The notes: generated by a model from the letters alone, not told the origin. Positions 1 to 10,060 are shown, numbered from the stretch's first letter. The stretch: DNA of 64,000 bases from Lysobacter auxotrophicus (GCF_027924565.1 NZ_AP027041.1:3920748-3984747), one strand, 5' to 3'. Numbers and translations are program-made.

Positions 1-2
1 AG

Positions 3-590
3 GGCCCGGCGCCGGTCGCCGGCACCGACTACGTTGAAATCGCCGGCGGCCAGCCGTTCGAGCCCACCGGCGGCAAGATCGAAGTGACCGAGATCTTCGG
101 CTACACCTGCCCCCACTGCGCGCACTTCGAACCGCTGGTCGAGTCGTGGAAGGCCAAGCAGCCGGCCGACGTGAAGTTCGTCGCGCTCGCCGCGCCGTTC
201 GGCGGCTACTGGGAGCCGTACGCGAAGGCGTTCTACACCGCGCAGACGATGGGCGTGCTCGACAAGACGCACCAGGCGGTCTTCAACGCGATCCACGTCG
301 ACCGCACGCTGCCGGTGCAGCCGCTGCCGACCAACGAGCAGATCGCCGCGTTCTACGGCAACTACGGCGTCGACCCGAAGCAGTTCGCCAGCACGATGTC
401 GAGCTTCGCCATCGACGCGAAGATGAAGCGCGCCGGCCAGTTCATCGCGCGCAGCGAAGTGGATTCGACCCCGACGATGGTGATCAACGGCAAGTACAAG
501 GTCACCGGCAAGGGCTTCGAGGACACACTGCGCATCGCCGATCACCTGATCGCGCAGGAGCGCGCTGCCAAGGCCGGCGGCGCCCAGTAA
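3..590 (+). CDS. dsbA: Thiol:disulfide interchange protein, DsbA type (5' end outside window)
   Basis: Periplasmic dithiol oxidoreductase that introduces disulfide bonds into exported proteins. The visible part has the thioredoxin-like active site CPHC (in GYTCPHCAHF) about 35 residues from the window edge, and the cis-proline loop near the C-terminus (STPTMVING). The reading frame is open through base 3, so the start and signal peptide lie upstream. A GTG at 84 is inside the domain, just before the active site, and is not a plausible start. An exonuclease/phosphatase-family gene begins 18 nt after the stop, so co-transcription is likely. The family is clear; which DsbA paralogue it is cannot be judged from the fragment. 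Confidence 0.93.
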   Translation, partial: GPAPVAGTDYVEIAGGQPFEPTGGKIEVTEIFGYTCPHCAHFEPLVESWKAKQPADVKFVALAAPFGGYWEPYAKAFYTAQTMGVLDKTHQAVFNAIHVDRTLPVQPLPTNEQIAAFYGNYGVDPKQFASTMSSFAIDAKMKRAGQFIARSEVDSTPTMVINGKYKVTGKGFEDTLRIADHLIAQERAAKAGGAQ

Positions 591-607
591 GGACACGCGA
601 CGATCGC

Positions 608-1366
608 ATGGACACCCGCCGGCTCCGCCTGCTCAGCGCGAACATCCAGGCGGGGTCCAGCACGCGCGGCTACCACGATTACGTCGCGCGAAGCTGGTCC
701 CACGTGCTGCCCGCCGGCAACAAGCGCGGCAGCCTGGACGCCATCGCGCAACTGGCCGGCGAGCACGACATCGTCGGCCTCAACGAAAGCGATCCGGGCA
801 GCCTGCGATCGGGTTTCACCAACCAGACGCACTATCTCGCCCAGCGCGCCGGCTTCGATTACTGGAGCCACCAGCCGAACCGTCGCGTCGGCGGCGTGGC
901 TTCCAGTGCGAACGGCCTGCTGAGCCGGCTGGAGCCGAAGGAAGTCATCGACCACGCCCTGCCCGGCCGCATCGCCGGGCGCGGTGTCCTGCTCGCGCGG
1001 TACGGCGACGGCGACAAGGGGCTGCTGGTCGCGGTCGCGCACCTCTCGCTCGGCGCGAATTCGCGCGCCGCGCAGCTGGGTTTCATCGCCGAACTGCTGC
1101 ACGACCATCCCAACGCCGTGCTGATGGGCGATTTCAACTGCTCCATCGATCGCCCCGAAATGCGCGCCCTGTTCCGCAACACGCGCCTGCAGCCGCCCGA
1201 CGGCGAAGTGCACACCTTCCCGAGCTGGCGCCCGCAGCGCGCGATCGACCACATCCTGGTCGGCGACGGGCTCAAGACGTCAAATGCACGCGCGCGGCCT
1301 GCGGCGTCGTCGGACCATCTGGCGTTGTCGATCGACCTGCACGTTCCGGATTCGGCGTTGCGCTGA
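608..1366 (+). CDS. Endonuclease/exonuclease/phosphatase family protein
   Basis: A 252-residue member of the DNase I-like EEP superfamily of metal-dependent phosphoesterases. Visible signatures are the N-terminal LLSANIQAG strand, the metal-binding glutamate in VGLNES, the MGDFNC motif and the C-terminal IDHILV...SSDHLAL motif with its catalytic His. No signal peptide is evident. ATG 608 sits 18 nt after the dsbA stop, with AAGGA overlapping that stop; the frame is open further upstream but there overlaps dsbA. The substrate could be nucleic acid, a phospholipid or an inositol phosphate; sequence alone does not decide. Confidence 0.88.
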   Translation: MDTRRLRLLSANIQAGSSTRGYHDYVARSWSHVLPAGNKRGSLDAIAQLAGEHDIVGLNESDPGSLRSGFTNQTHYLAQRAGFDYWSHQPNRRVGGVASSANGLLSRLEPKEVIDHALPGRIAGRGVLLARYGDGDKGLLVAVAHLSLGANSRAAQLGFIAELLHDHPNAVLMGDFNCSIDRPEMRALFRNTRLQPPDGEVHTFPSWRPQRAIDHILVGDGLKTSNARARPAASSDHLALSIDLHVPDSALR

Positions 1367-1383
1367 TCGCTGCAGCACCAACG

Positions 1384-1469
1384 TTGTAGCCCGGGTAAGC
1401 GAAGCGCACACGGGGCGAACGTGATGGATGCCTTTTCCCGGGTGCCGTTCCACTTACCCGGGCTACAAA
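1384..1469. repeat. REP-like inverted repeat, family A (copy 1)
   Basis: Imperfect palindrome with left arm TTGTAGCCCGGGTAAGCG and right arm CTTACCCGGGCTACAA. Further copies lie at 22255-22329 and 28083-28164, with a half copy at 37823-37854. It sits between convergent genes, directly before a terminator. Confidence 0.85.
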
Positions 1470-1487
1470 AAGCAAAGACCCGAACGA

Positions 1488-1517
1488 AAACGGCCGATGG
1501 CGAACCATCGGCCGTTT
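1488..1517. terminator. Bidirectional rho-independent terminator
   Basis: Perfect stem AAACGGCCGATGG / CCATCGGCCGTTT with the tetraloop CGAA. A-rich and T-rich flanks allow it to serve both the EEP gene (plus) and TonB-dependent receptor 1 (minus). Confidence 0.85.
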
Positions 1518-1545
1518 CGTGTTTTACAGCGGATCGGTCAGGCGA

Positions 1546-4446
1546 TCAGAAGCGGTAGTCCGCGCTGACGTACCAGAACGAACCCGGCAGGTCGTACGTA
1601 CCGGCGTCGTAACCGTTGAGCGAGCAGGTCAGGCACACCGGCGGCTCCTTGCCGAACAGGTTGTTCACGCCGACGGTGAACTTCAGCTTGTCGACCAGCG
1701 CGTTGTTCCAGTTGAACTGCAGGTCGTGGTACGTCGTGGAGCCGAGCGTGTTGGTTTCCACGCCGCCCATGCAGCCGGGCGCCTCGTCGACGGGCACGTT
1801 CGAGCACAGCTCCTCGACGGAGGAGATGTAGCGCACCGTCCAGCCGACGTTGAAGTCGCCCATCGTCCAGTTGGTCTGGAGGTTGGTCTGCCATTCCGGG
1901 ATCGCGCTGTCGTTGACTTCGACGCCCACCTCGCGCTGCGAGCGGTTTCCGTCGACGTCGACGGCCTCGTAGTCGTTGACGAAGGTCGACTGCAGCGATG
2001 CGCTCAGGCGGCCCCAGCTCCATTCCGGACCGGCCCAGTTCACCTTGAAGTCGACGCCGTCGGTCTTGATGCGGCCGAGGTTGTCGAGGAAGTTCTCCGG
2101 CGGGTTGAGGTTGCCGCCCGCGCCGCGCGTGAACGGCGTGCAGTTGACCGAACCCACGCCGCCTTCGCGCAGGCAGGTTTCGAGCAGCGCCTGGATGTCG
2201 CGCGCCTGGATCGCGTCGTCGATCTTGTGGTGGTAGTAGCCCACTTCGAAGTCGAGTCGATCAGACCAGGCCTGACCCGTCGCCCAGCCGGGCGCATACA
2301 CCACGCCGAAGGTGTAGCTGTCGGACTCTTCCGGCTGCAGGTCCGGATTACCGCCGGTGAAGGTGGTGATCTGCGTGTTGGCCTGTTCGAAGTTCGGCGG
2401 TGCGCCCTGCGCGGCGCAGCCGGCGGCGAACGACGGGTCCGACGGGCCCGGGCTGCCGGTGGAACCGCAGGGATCGACCAGCGTGGCGCCGAACTGCGTG
2501 AGGCCGTACAGCTCGCCGAGGTTCGGCGCGCGGAAGCCCTGCGAGTAGGTGCCGCGGATCACCAGGTCCTCGATGGGCTGCCAGCGGAAGCCGGCCTTGC
2601 CAGTCGTCGTGCCGCCGAAGGTCGAGTAATCCGAGTAGCGGACGGCGGCGCTCAGGTCCAGGGTCGACAGCACCGGGAAGCTGAATTCCGCGTAGACCTC
2701 GTCCACGTCGTACGACGCCGACACCGGCGCGGCGAAGGAGTCCTGCGACTCGCCGCTCTGGCGCAGCGGATCGGGGTTGAAGTCGCCGCGGTAACGACGA
2801 TGCTCCACGCCCGCCGCGAAACCGGCGGTGCGGTCGCCGATGTTGAACATGTCGCCGGTGATGTTCGCCGAGTACAGGTCGAGCTTCTGCTGCGAGGAGT
2901 CGATCTGGCGCGTGCGGATGTAGTCGATCATCTCCTGCGTCATCGGACGGCCCTGGCCGCCGAAGATGTCCAGCGGCACGCAACCGGCCACCTGGGCGCA
3001 GACCGCCGGATCGCCCAGCGCGAGCTTGAGCTTGGCGACGTTGTAGCCGTTGAGGAATTCCTGCGTAGCCTTGTTGTCGGCGTAGGCGTAGTTGAAGTCC
3101 CAACCGAAGCTGCGCGTGCCGAGCGTGAACGTGCCGTCCAGGCCGGTGTTGAAGTACACCGTGTCCACGTCCTGGTTGAAGATGCGCGGCCCGACTTCGA
3201 CCGGGCGACGCGTCGCCACGAGGAAGTTGGAATTCGCATCCAGCGTGTAGCCGAACGGGTTGTACGGGTTGTCGGCGTGGATGCTGATGGTGTCGGCGAT
3301 GCCGCCGGTCCCTGCGCCCGGACCGACGAAGATCGGCTCCGGCGCCGCCTGGTTGGTCGAGGTGCGGTTGTTGTACAGGCCCTTCACGTGCAAGCGGGTG
3401 TTTTCGGTCACGTCGTAATAGACGCTGGCGAAGATCGACTTGCGCTTCTGCGGCGTGAGCAACAGGTTGTACGGCGCGAAGTTGAAGCGGTCGCTGCCGT
3501 CGAACGCGTTGTAGGTGCCACCGTTGGGGTTGTTCGGATCGAACACCGGCGTGGTGGTGCCGTTGTTGAGCGTGATGTCGTACCAGTTCTCGGTGTCGTC
3601 GTCGCACCCGCCGACGCCGGTGGTCGGGCGCGTGGGATCGCAGAAGAAGAAGCGGCCCTGCGGGATGCCCGAGCTGCCGCCGCGCACGCCGGTGCCCGGC
3701 GTCGGGTATGCCGACTGCTGCCACGAGCCGGAGCTGATTTCCTGCTGCTCGAAGTAGCTGGCGGTGAACACCGCCGACCACCTGTCGCCGCTGCCGCCGA
3801 GCGTGAGGCTGGCTTCGGTGGTTTCGCCGCCGTCCTCGTACTCGCCGTAGTAGGCGTGCACTTCGGCGCCGTCGAAATTACGGCGGGTGATGATGTTGAT
3901 CACGCCGGCGATGGCGTCGGAGCCGTAGATCGCCGAGGCGCCGTCTTCCAGCACTTCGACGCGTTCGACGATGGCCAGCGGAATGGTGTTGAGGTCCGCG
4001 CTGCCGCTCACGCCCGAGGCGGAGGATTCATTGACCCAGCGGACGCCGTCGACCAGCACCAGCGTGCGCTGCGAGCCGAGGTTGCGTAGGTCGACCTGCG
4101 CCGAACCCGCGCCGATGCCGCCACCGTCCGGCGGGTAACCGAAGTTGCCCGAGGAGTTGAACTTGGCGTTGAGCGCCTTGCCGCTGGAGGTCATCTGCTG
4201 GAGCAGATCGCCCACGGTCTGCAGGCCGGTCTGGTCGATCCTGGCCTTGTCGAGCACGAACACGGGCTGGGCCGTGACGGCGTTGGTCTGCTTGATACGC
4301 GAGCCCGTCACCGTGACGGTGTCGAGCGTGGTGGCCGAACCCTGTGGGGCTGGCGAGGTTTCCTGCGCGGCCGCGAGGCCCGGCAGGGACAACAGCAAAG
4401 ACAGCTGGATCGCTCGGGTGAGCGATTGGCGACGCATGGCTTTCAT
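1546..4446 (-). CDS. TonB-dependent outer-membrane receptor 1
   Basis: Outer-membrane active transporter of 966 residues, driven by TonB/ExbBD. It has a cleavable signal peptide ending near GLAAAQ, a [12 protein letters not shown] segment typical of the start of the plug, and plug motifs [11 protein letters not shown] and [17 protein letters not shown] long beta-barrel follows, ending in the aromatic outer-membrane signature ADYRF. ATG 4446 was chosen because GAGGGAGAG precedes it and the signal peptide begins there; the frame extends upstream without support. No substrate enzyme or regulator is adjacent, so the ligand (siderophore, oligosaccharide, peptide or other) is unknown. It is transcribed alone and ends at the terminator at 1488-1517. 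Confidence 0.93.
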   Translation of the reverse strand: MKAMRRQSLTRAIQLSLLLSLPGLAAAQETSPAPQGSATTLDTVTVTGSRIKQTNAVTAQPVFVLDKARIDQTGLQTVGDLLQQMTSSGKALNAKFNSSGNFGYPPDGGGIGAGSAQVDLRNLGSQRTLVLVDGVRWVNESSASGVSGSADLNTIPLAIVERVEVLEDGASAIYGSDAIAGVINIITRRNFDGAEVHAYYGEYEDGGETTEASLTLGGSGDRWSAVFTASYFEQQEISSGSWQQSAYPTPGTGVRGGSSGIPQGRFFFCDPTRPTTGVGGCDDDTENWYDITLNNGTTTPVFDPNNPNGGTYNAFDGSDRFNFAPYNLLLTPQKRKSIFASVYYDVTENTRLHVKGLYNNRTSTNQAAPEPIFVGPGAGTGGIADTISIHADNPYNPFGYTLDANSNFLVATRRPVEVGPRIFNQDVDTVYFNTGLDGTFTLGTRSFGWDFNYAYADNKATQEFLNGYNVAKLKLALGDPAVCAQVAGCVPLDIFGGQGRPMTQEMIDYIRTRQIDSSQQKLDLYSANITGDMFNIGDRTAGFAAGVEHRRYRGDFNPDPLRQSGESQDSFAAPVSASYDVDEVYAEFSFPVLSTLDLSAAVRYSDYSTFGGTTTGKAGFRWQPIEDLVIRGTYSQGFRAPNLGELYGLTQFGATLVDPCGSTGSPGPSDPSFAAGCAAQGAPPNFEQANTQITTFTGGNPDLQPEESDSYTFGVVYAPGWATGQAWSDRLDFEVGYYHHKIDDAIQARDIQALLETCLREGGVGSVNCTPFTRGAGGNLNPPENFLDNLGRIKTDGVDFKVNWAGPEWSWGRLSASLQSTFVNDYEAVDVDGNRSQREVGVEVNDSAIPEWQTNLQTNWTMGDFNVGWTVRYISSVEELCSNVPVDEAPGCMGGVETNTLGSTTYHDLQFNWNNALVDKLKFTVGVNNLFGKEPPVCLTCSLNGYDAGTYDLPGSFWYVSADYRF

Positions 4447-4780
4447 TACTCTCTCCCTCGAATGAATGAACAGCAGCAACGGCCGCCTCCCCTGCCCGGG
4501 CGGCACCCCCAAAGTTGTAAACAATTCGTGAATCCGCCACAAGCGGCAAAGAGTTGCCCAACGTTCGGCACAGTGAGGCGGGTGTCTTTGCAGGGGAGGG
4601 TCGCCGTCTTTGCCCCGTAGGCCGCCACCTGGCGCCGTCCCTCCCCCTCATCGCCACGCGACCACCACCTTCGAACCTGCAGCCTCCGCACCCAGAAGCG
4701 CCGGGAAGCTCGCTGTGACACGGTGCGCGCCGCCTCGCGCACTTGGCACGGTGCGCGCCACACCGCGCTAACCCACCGCG
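4447..4780. other. Intergenic region between the fimbrial operon and receptor 1
   Basis: This 334-base gap holds the candidate promoter of receptor 1 (4514-4542) and a 13-bp direct repeat (CACGGTGCGCGCC) at 4719-4731 and 4747-4759 just after the last fimbrial gene. I see no convincing terminator for the fimbrial operon and no gene. Confidence 0.6.
4514..4542 (-). promoter_or_regulatory. Candidate promoter of TonB-dependent receptor 1
   Basis: Read on the minus strand: -35 TTGTGG (4537-4542), a 17-nt spacer and -10 TACAAC (4514-4519), about 68 nt upstream of the start codon. The match to sigma-70 is moderate. The AATTGTTTACAA stretch overlapping the -10 makes the region locally AT-rich. Confidence 0.4.
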
Positions 4781-5839
4781 TCACTGGTACGAGAGCGTGA
4801 TCGTCGCGGCCGCCTCCACGCTTCCCGGCGATACCGAGCTGGCGAGTTGTACGTACCGGGCGATGAAGGGGATCGAATAGGTGGTGGCGCTTGCGGACGT
4901 ACCGCCACCGACGAGCCACTGGTTGACGTTGCCGATGGCGGACGAATCCGGCCCAAACGCGAGCGGGGTTGACAGCCCATTGCGGAACAGCCGCACGCCG
5001 ACCCCCGACGCGGTCGATGCGCCTCCCAGCGCCAGCGCGGTGCCCCTGCTGCCCGGCGCGTTGGCGTCGGTCATCGTCGCGTACACCGCCACGCCCGACT
5101 GGCAGCTCAGCGATACATCGAACGAAGCGCTTGCGGCGGGACTCGACCCCACGCTCCCGAACTGCGCGACGTTCACGGCCGGCAGCTCGACCGCCATGTC
5201 CTGCGTGCTGGTGAGGTCGCAGCCCTTTGCGGTCACATTGATCGTGGACCCGTCGAAGACGAGGTACGCGTTGGGCGATGTCTGCACCTTGGAACTGTTC
5301 GCGCCCCAGACCCGGGCCAAGCGTTTGGACGGCAGCGTATAGGCGCCCGATTTGAGTTGCCCGGTAGCCACGAAGAGCACGCGCACCCACCACCCCAACG
5401 TGGAGGTCTGGACGCCGGTGCCGGTGCCAGGCGCCGGATAGGTCTGCGCATTGGGGGGCTTGATGGCGACCCACTGCGTCGCGTTGTTGTCCCGCAGGCC
5501 CATCACGTAGCCGATGCCGGCGACACCCGTCGGGTAGACGGGATAGGTCGTCGTACCGTCGGAGTACGTGACACCGGGAACCGGCGTGTCGATCGGCTCG
5601 GCGTACGAATACTGGGCCGGGCAACTGGAGACCTCCAGTACGGTCACGTTATTGGACGTGCCGCCCCAGCCTGAACCGATCTGCTTGCCGATGATCGGCG
5701 CGTCCGCCGGCCCCACGTAGGAAAGCGTCGGGACGGCGACGTGGAGATCGTGTGCCGCGCACGCGGCGTGTACCGTTCCCACGAAGGAGACCAGGGGCAG
5801 CAAGGCGAGCGCCGTCAGGCACTTTGGGAGTGTGTTCAT
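4781..5839 (-). CDS. Fimbrial tip/adhesin-like minor pilin
   Basis: A 352-residue exported protein, last gene of a chaperone-usher operon. It has a signal peptide (MNTLPKCLTALALL to VHA). The C-terminal half resembles a type 1 pilin domain, with paired cysteines (GCDLTS, LSCQSGV) and a final alternating hydrophobic strand, ATITLSYQ, of the kind bound by PapD-type chaperones. The N-terminal half, about 180 residues, is unlike a pilin and is the likely ligand-binding domain, as in two-domain tip adhesins; this is inferred from position and architecture. It lies 51 nt after the usher. The ligand is unknown. Confidence 0.78.
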   Translation of the reverse strand: MNTLPKCLTALALLPLVSFVGTVHAACAAHDLHVAVPTLSYVGPADAPIIGKQIGSGWGGTSNNVTVLEVSSCPAQYSYAEPIDTPVPGVTYSDGTTTYPVYPTGVAGIGYVMGLRDNNATQWVAIKPPNAQTYPAPGTGTGVQTSTLGWWVRVLFVATGQLKSGAYTLPSKRLARVWGANSSKVQTSPNAYLVFDGSTINVTAKGCDLTSTQDMAVELPAVNVAQFGSVGSSPAASASFDVSLSCQSGVAVYATMTDANAPGSRGTALALGGASTASGVGVRLFRNGLSTPLAFGPDSSAIGNVNQWLVGGGTSASATTYSIPFIARYVQLASSVSPGSVEAAATITLSYQ

Positions 5840-5890
5840 GAGTTTTCCGATGCACCGCGAGTGGCGGCTGATGACTGGAGAGACAAGGCC

Positions 5891-8560
5891 CTACTCGGAC
5901 GTGCGCGCCGAACGCCCCTCGCCGCTCGCCGCCGCGTGCGCGGATGCGATAGCGGGAGCGCTGCAGACGGCATCGAATTCGCTGACGCGCGAACGGCTGC
6001 TTCGGGCCTTGCCCGCCGCGGGGTCGATCAGGCATACGCGGTCGGCCAGGCCCCACTTCACGCGCATCGGCCCGTCGCGATCGACGGCGCGCCGCACGAA
6101 CACCTGTCCGCCTTGTCCCACCAGCCCGACTTCGGTTCCGTCCAACTCTTCGACCTGCGCGCCGAACGGGACCGGCTCGCCGTCGTCCAGCCACGCATGG
6201 AGCAGGATCGCCCGCCCGACACTCGCGCCGAATTTCAGCGGCACCACGGCGCCGGCGCGTGGAACGGTCTGCACGCGCGACGTGTCCAGTTCAACGTCGG
6301 CCGACAGCCCCTTCGGATCGAGCACGACTTCGTTGATGCGGTACGGCGTGAGATGCCCGGCGATCGCGTAACCGCGACGGTCGACTCGGCCCGCGCCCTC
6401 GCTCCCAAGACGCGCACCGTGCGCGCCGCGTGCTTCCACCACGCCGATGGTGTCGCCCAGTTGCGATGCCAGTGTGATGCCGCCCGGATGCACGACGAGG
6501 CCACCGTTCGCCGACATGGATGCCTGCCGGCTCTGCGCATTGCGCGAATACGATGCGCCCAGTGCCGCGAAGGCCGCACGCCAACCGGCGTTGATGCCCA
6601 CGCTGTCCGTGTCGCGATCGTTGAAGTTGCCGTTGACGCCGTAGTTGAACTGTCCGCGACGGCCCGCATTGCCGGTGACGCCGGCCTGTACGGAATTTCC
6701 GTCGTACGCGTGTCCGGCCGCGATCGACAGTTGCGGCGGCGTGGCGCGCGCACTCGACGCGCCGAGCGGCATGGTGACGCTGACCGTCGCCTGGTTGTCG
6801 TACCCGCTGCCGATCACGCGGCTGCGGCTTGCATTCACGCCGAGCGACACGTTGCGGAACTGCTTGTTCCAGCCGATCTGGTAACTCGAGTCCACCGGCA
6901 GCGCATCGCCCCAGTAGTCGCTGCGCGCGCCGCTGACGAACAGCGATCCGCCGCGTTCGCCCAGGCTCTGGCTGACGGTCAGCTGGAAACGGCTGCGCTG
7001 GCTTCCGGCGCCTTCGAAGACACCACCGGCCAGTTCGCCGTAGCGCATCGCATCGTCCAGTCGCACCGCATCGCCCAGCGACAGATACCCGATGCTCGAA
7101 TAGCGGTACGCGGCGAGCGCGAAGTCCGTGTTCGTCTGCGGAATGCTCTTGCTGTACGCCAGGCGCGTGCTGTAGCCGGACTGCGTTTCGTCCGGAACGT
7201 CGAACGTCGTGCGCGATCCGGTCACGTCGAGCGACACCGCTCCCACCGGCGTGTTGAACGCCGCGCCAAGCAATACGCTGCGGTACAGGCCGTCGTCCGT
7301 GGCCTGCCCGCCGGTGTACGCCGTGAACAGGTTGCTGAAGCCGCGCTGGTACGTGCCTTCGAGGAACCACGGCGAATCGCCGTGCAACGCGTCGTTGCGC
7401 ACCTGCCCGGCCACGGCGGAGTAACGCCAGCTGCCTGGACGAAGCAGTTGCGGCACCGCGGCATACGGCACGGAGAACGTCCGCTGCCTGCCATCGGCTT
7501 CGGTCACCGTGACGTCCAGGTCGCCGCCGTAGCCGGTCGCGTAGAGATCGTCGATCTGGAACGCGCCCGGCGCGACATTCGCCTCGTAGATCACGAAGCC
7601 GGCCTGCCGCACCACCACCCGCGCGTTGGTTTCGGCCACGCCGCGCACGATCGGCGCGTAACCACGCGTCGAGTCGGGTTGCATGCGGTCGTCGGTTGCG
7701 AGCTTGACGCCGCGGAACGCGGTCGAGTCGAACAGCTCGCCGGACGTGAACGTATCGCCTGCCGTGAACTGCGACTGCAGCGCCGCGACATCGTGTTCGG
7801 CATAGGTGCGGACGTTCTGGTAATCATCGCCAACACCGTGCTCCCAGCGATAGCCCGACTGGTTGCGGATGCGCCATCCGCGCAGGTTGAGGCCCATCGT
7901 GAGCCCCGCGTACGCACCGCGCGTCCGATCGCCCGACGCGTAGTCGAGCTGGTTCGCGCTGAGGTTGTAGCCCAGCGTGAAGGCGTTGACGCCTCGATCC
8001 CAGAGGGCGGGATCGACCTGTCCGCGCGCGCTTCGCTTCAGCGCGGCCTGCGGGATCGACACGTCGAGGCGCAACTGGTTCATGTCGAAGGCGACGCGCG
8101 CCGCCGGGATCGCGCTTTCGATGTCGATGCACGCCTGCGACAGGTCCACGCCGGCGGCGAGCAGTTGCGCGGTGTCGACCCCGAGCGTCTCCAGCAGCGC
8201 GCCGGACACGCAGGCGCGCGCATCGCCGCCGGTAGGACTCGCACGGAACGCCACCGACTGGCGCGCGATCCGATACCCGTTGAGGTAGACATCGCCCAGA
8301 TAGTCGCCGGGCAGCACGGCGTTCGCGCGCTCGAAGCGCGACAGGTCGGTCGTCGCGGCGGAATCGCCGAGGAACTGCGGACTGAACTCGAAGGCGTCGG
8401 GCGCGGGCTCGGGAGAAGGTTCGGGCGCGGGCGCCGGGTCGGGTGAGGCGGAGGCGCCCAGCGGCATCTGCCCCAGCGCGGCCAGTACGAAAAGTGCAAT
8501 GCGCTTTCGCCTCAGGCCCCTGACGGCCGGTGCGATGGCGCACGGATCCATTGAATGCAT
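5891..8560 (-). CDS. Outer-membrane usher, FimD/PapC family
   Basis: An 889-residue pore that receives chaperone-subunit complexes and assembles and secretes the fimbria. In order: signal/leader region (RKRIALFVLAALGQ to ASA), a Pro/Glu/Ala-rich linker, the N-terminal chaperone-binding domain (FLGD...DVYLNG), the 24-strand barrel with an internal plug (RGYAPIVRGVAETNARV is characteristic), and C-terminal plug-like domains with a cysteine-containing tail. ATG 8560 is chosen; in-frame GTG 8587 and ATG 8551 are alternatives and none has a strong ribosome site. It is third in the operon after the pilin and chaperone genes, about 120 nt downstream of the chaperone. Confidence 0.93.
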   Translation of the reverse strand: MHSMDPCAIAPAVRGLRRKRIALFVLAALGQMPLGASASPDPAPAPEPSPEPAPDAFEFSPQFLGDSAATTDLSRFERANAVLPGDYLGDVYLNGYRIARQSVAFRASPTGGDARACVSGALLETLGVDTAQLLAAGVDLSQACIDIESAIPAARVAFDMNQLRLDVSIPQAALKRSARGQVDPALWDRGVNAFTLGYNLSANQLDYASGDRTRGAYAGLTMGLNLRGWRIRNQSGYRWEHGVGDDYQNVRTYAEHDVAALQSQFTAGDTFTSGELFDSTAFRGVKLATDDRMQPDSTRGYAPIVRGVAETNARVVVRQAGFVIYEANVAPGAFQIDDLYATGYGGDLDVTVTEADGRQRTFSVPYAAVPQLLRPGSWRYSAVAGQVRNDALHGDSPWFLEGTYQRGFSNLFTAYTGGQATDDGLYRSVLLGAAFNTPVGAVSLDVTGSRTTFDVPDETQSGYSTRLAYSKSIPQTNTDFALAAYRYSSIGYLSLGDAVRLDDAMRYGELAGGVFEGAGSQRSRFQLTVSQSLGERGGSLFVSGARSDYWGDALPVDSSYQIGWNKQFRNVSLGVNASRSRVIGSGYDNQATVSVTMPLGASSARATPPQLSIAAGHAYDGNSVQAGVTGNAGRRGQFNYGVNGNFNDRDTDSVGINAGWRAAFAALGASYSRNAQSRQASMSANGGLVVHPGGITLASQLGDTIGVVEARGAHGARLGSEGAGRVDRRGYAIAGHLTPYRINEVVLDPKGLSADVELDTSRVQTVPRAGAVVPLKFGASVGRAILLHAWLDDGEPVPFGAQVEELDGTEVGLVGQGGQVFVRRAVDRDGPMRVKWGLADRVCLIDPAAGKARSSRSRVSEFDAVCSAPAIASAHAAASGEGRSARTSE

Positions 8561-8681
8561 GTCTCGATCTCGCGTTGCGGATGGCACGCCGTCGGCGGCG
8601 CGGCGTGCCGCGCTCGCGCCCGGCCGGCGCGATGGAGCGTCGTGATGGAAGCAACGAGCCGCTATCTGCGGCCCGCGCGGC

Positions 8682-9416
8682 TCAGTCCGTGTACGGCGCG
8701 CGGCTTTCGACGAAGCCGCCGAAGTCGTTGATCGCGGTGATCAGTACCGTGCCGGGGCCACTGCCGGCTGGCGACTGGACGGGAAACGTCGCGCGCCCCA
8801 TCGCGGGGCACATGCCGCCCTTGGGCATGTCTTCGCGCGGAGCGCGCTCCGGTCGCACTTGTGCGAACGACACGTTGTAGGCGCTCGGGTTGGTGCACTC
8901 CAACGATGCGGAACCGCCGGAGTGGACCATGCGCCACGTCAGCTGCCCGATCGCGTCGAGCGGCGCGCCGCGCAGGCCGCCCGGGCGGTAGAAGATCTTG
9001 ATGCGCGTGCGCACGGCGAACTGCAGGAAGTTGTCCGCGCCGCCGTCGGACTTCGGGCGCGGCGGCACTTCCAGCACGTTGAGCCAGTACACCGATTCGC
9101 GATCCTGCGGGACGTCGGTGCCGGTGAACATGAGCCGCAACGCCTGGCCCTTGCCGGGTTCCAGCCGCGACATGGGCGGCGTCACGAGGAACGGCGCGGT
9201 GCTGGTGGCGGCGGTTTCGTTCGGATCGCCACCGTCGGTCCAGATCTGCAGCAGGCGCGGTCCGCTGCCGTTGTTGTCGACCTGGACGGTCACTTCCGCC
9301 TCGTCGGCGGGATAGATCACGCGGGTTCCGCTGATCTGTATGTCGGCGTGGGCCGGTGCGAGGACGGATGCAGCCGTCCACGCGAACGCACAACCCACTC
9401 GTGCGAGCAGTTTCAT
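8682..9416 (-). CDS. Periplasmic fimbrial chaperone, PapD/FimC family
   Basis: A 244-residue chaperone that binds pilus subunits by donor-strand complementation and delivers them to the usher. It has a signal peptide cleaved near APAHA, then an Ig-like N-terminal domain beginning IQISGTRVIYPADE. The G1 region is seen in NFLQFAVRTRIKIFYRP and the family signature in SVYWLNVLEVPP. The C-terminal Ig-like domain is shorter and less conserved. It lies between pilin and usher, 77 nt after the pilin stop, with a stem-loop in that gap. Confidence 0.93.
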   Translation of the reverse strand: MKLLARVGCAFAWTAASVLAPAHADIQISGTRVIYPADEAEVTVQVDNNGSGPRLLQIWTDGGDPNETAATSTAPFLVTPPMSRLEPGKGQALRLMFTGTDVPQDRESVYWLNVLEVPPRPKSDGGADNFLQFAVRTRIKIFYRPGGLRGAPLDAIGQLTWRMVHSGGSASLECTNPSAYNVSFAQVRPERAPREDMPKGGMCPAMGRATFPVQSPAGSGPGTVLITAINDFGGFVESRAPYTD

Positions 9417-9450
9417 GAGCAGTTCCTGTTCTTCCCCAGACTTCCCTGAG

Positions 9451-9477
9451 ACGGCGGGGCCGCGTGGACCCCGCCGT
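9451..9477 (-). promoter_or_regulatory. Stem-loop between pilin and chaperone genes
   Basis: Perfect 9-bp stem ACGGCGGGG / CCCCGCCGT with a 9-nt loop and no T tract. It lies where many fimbrial operons carry an mRNA-stabilising or partly terminating hairpin that keeps major pilin above chaperone and usher. That role is inferred from position. Confidence 0.5.
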
Positions 9478-9493
9478 GTGCGTCACGCGTGGC

Positions 9494-10060
9494 TCAGTTG
9501 TAGACGACCGAGTAGTTGACGTACGTGCTCACGTCGCCCGCGGTCGCGACACCGGTCGCGTAGTACTGCGCGGTGTACTGCAGCGTGGCGGTGTTGTCGG
9601 CGATGGTCTCCGCCGAGCCGTCGCCGCCGGCGTTGTTGGACAGGTTGATGTTCGCGCCGGCCTTGTTCAGCAGGCCCACGACGACGTTGGACGCGCCGCC
9701 GGTGGCGGTGTTCTTCAGGCGGCCGCCGTTCGCGGTATCGATCGTCGGCGTGCTGGTTTCGAACCACATCTTCGCGATCTTGCCGTTCGTGCAGCCCGAC
9801 TGCCCGCTGCCGCCCACGACCACGCTGAAGGGCGTGTCGCCCGCGCTCTGGCCCGAGGCCTTCAGCGCCGTGGTGGAAACGCTTGGCAGCGTCACGGTGA
9901 AGTTGCTGGTGCCGCCATCGGTGTTGTCGCCGCCCTTGATGGTGCAGGTGACGTCGGAAATCTTGCCGGTGAAGCTGATCTTGCCGTCCGCGGCCGCGGC
10001 GGACAGGGAAGTGAAGCCGATGGCCGCGAACAGCGCGGCGGAAATCAGGGTCTTGCTCAT
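9494..10060 (-). CDS. Major fimbrial subunit (type 1 family pilin)
   Basis: A 188-residue structural pilin. It has a signal peptide (MSKTLISAALFAAIGF to SAAAA) and a mature chain with the pilin pattern: GKISFTGKISDVTCTI near the N-terminus, a second cysteine (QSGCTNGK) for the conserved disulfide, and the C-terminal donor-strand region ending YVNYSVVYN. ATG 10060 is preceded by AAGGA 11 nt upstream; a longer frame exists but would precede the signal peptide. It is first in the operon pilin-chaperone-usher-tip, as expected for the most abundant subunit. Upstream palindromes at 10219-10241 and 10270-10283 may be operators. Confidence 0.9.
   Translation of the reverse strand: MSKTLISAALFAAIGFTSLSAAAADGKISFTGKISDVTCTIKGGDNTDGGTSNFTVTLPSVSTTALKASGQSAGDTPFSVVVGGSGQSGCTNGKIAKMWFETSTPTIDTANGGRLKNTATGGASNVVVGLLNKAGANINLSNNAGGDGSAETIADNTATLQYTAQYYATGVATAGDVSTYVNYSVVYN

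Noticed and set aside
1519-4089. 856-codon open frame on the plus strand
   Set aside because: It lies entirely opposite TonB receptor 1. The translation is low-complexity Arg/Val/Ala-rich, typical of antisense frames in GC-rich DNA.
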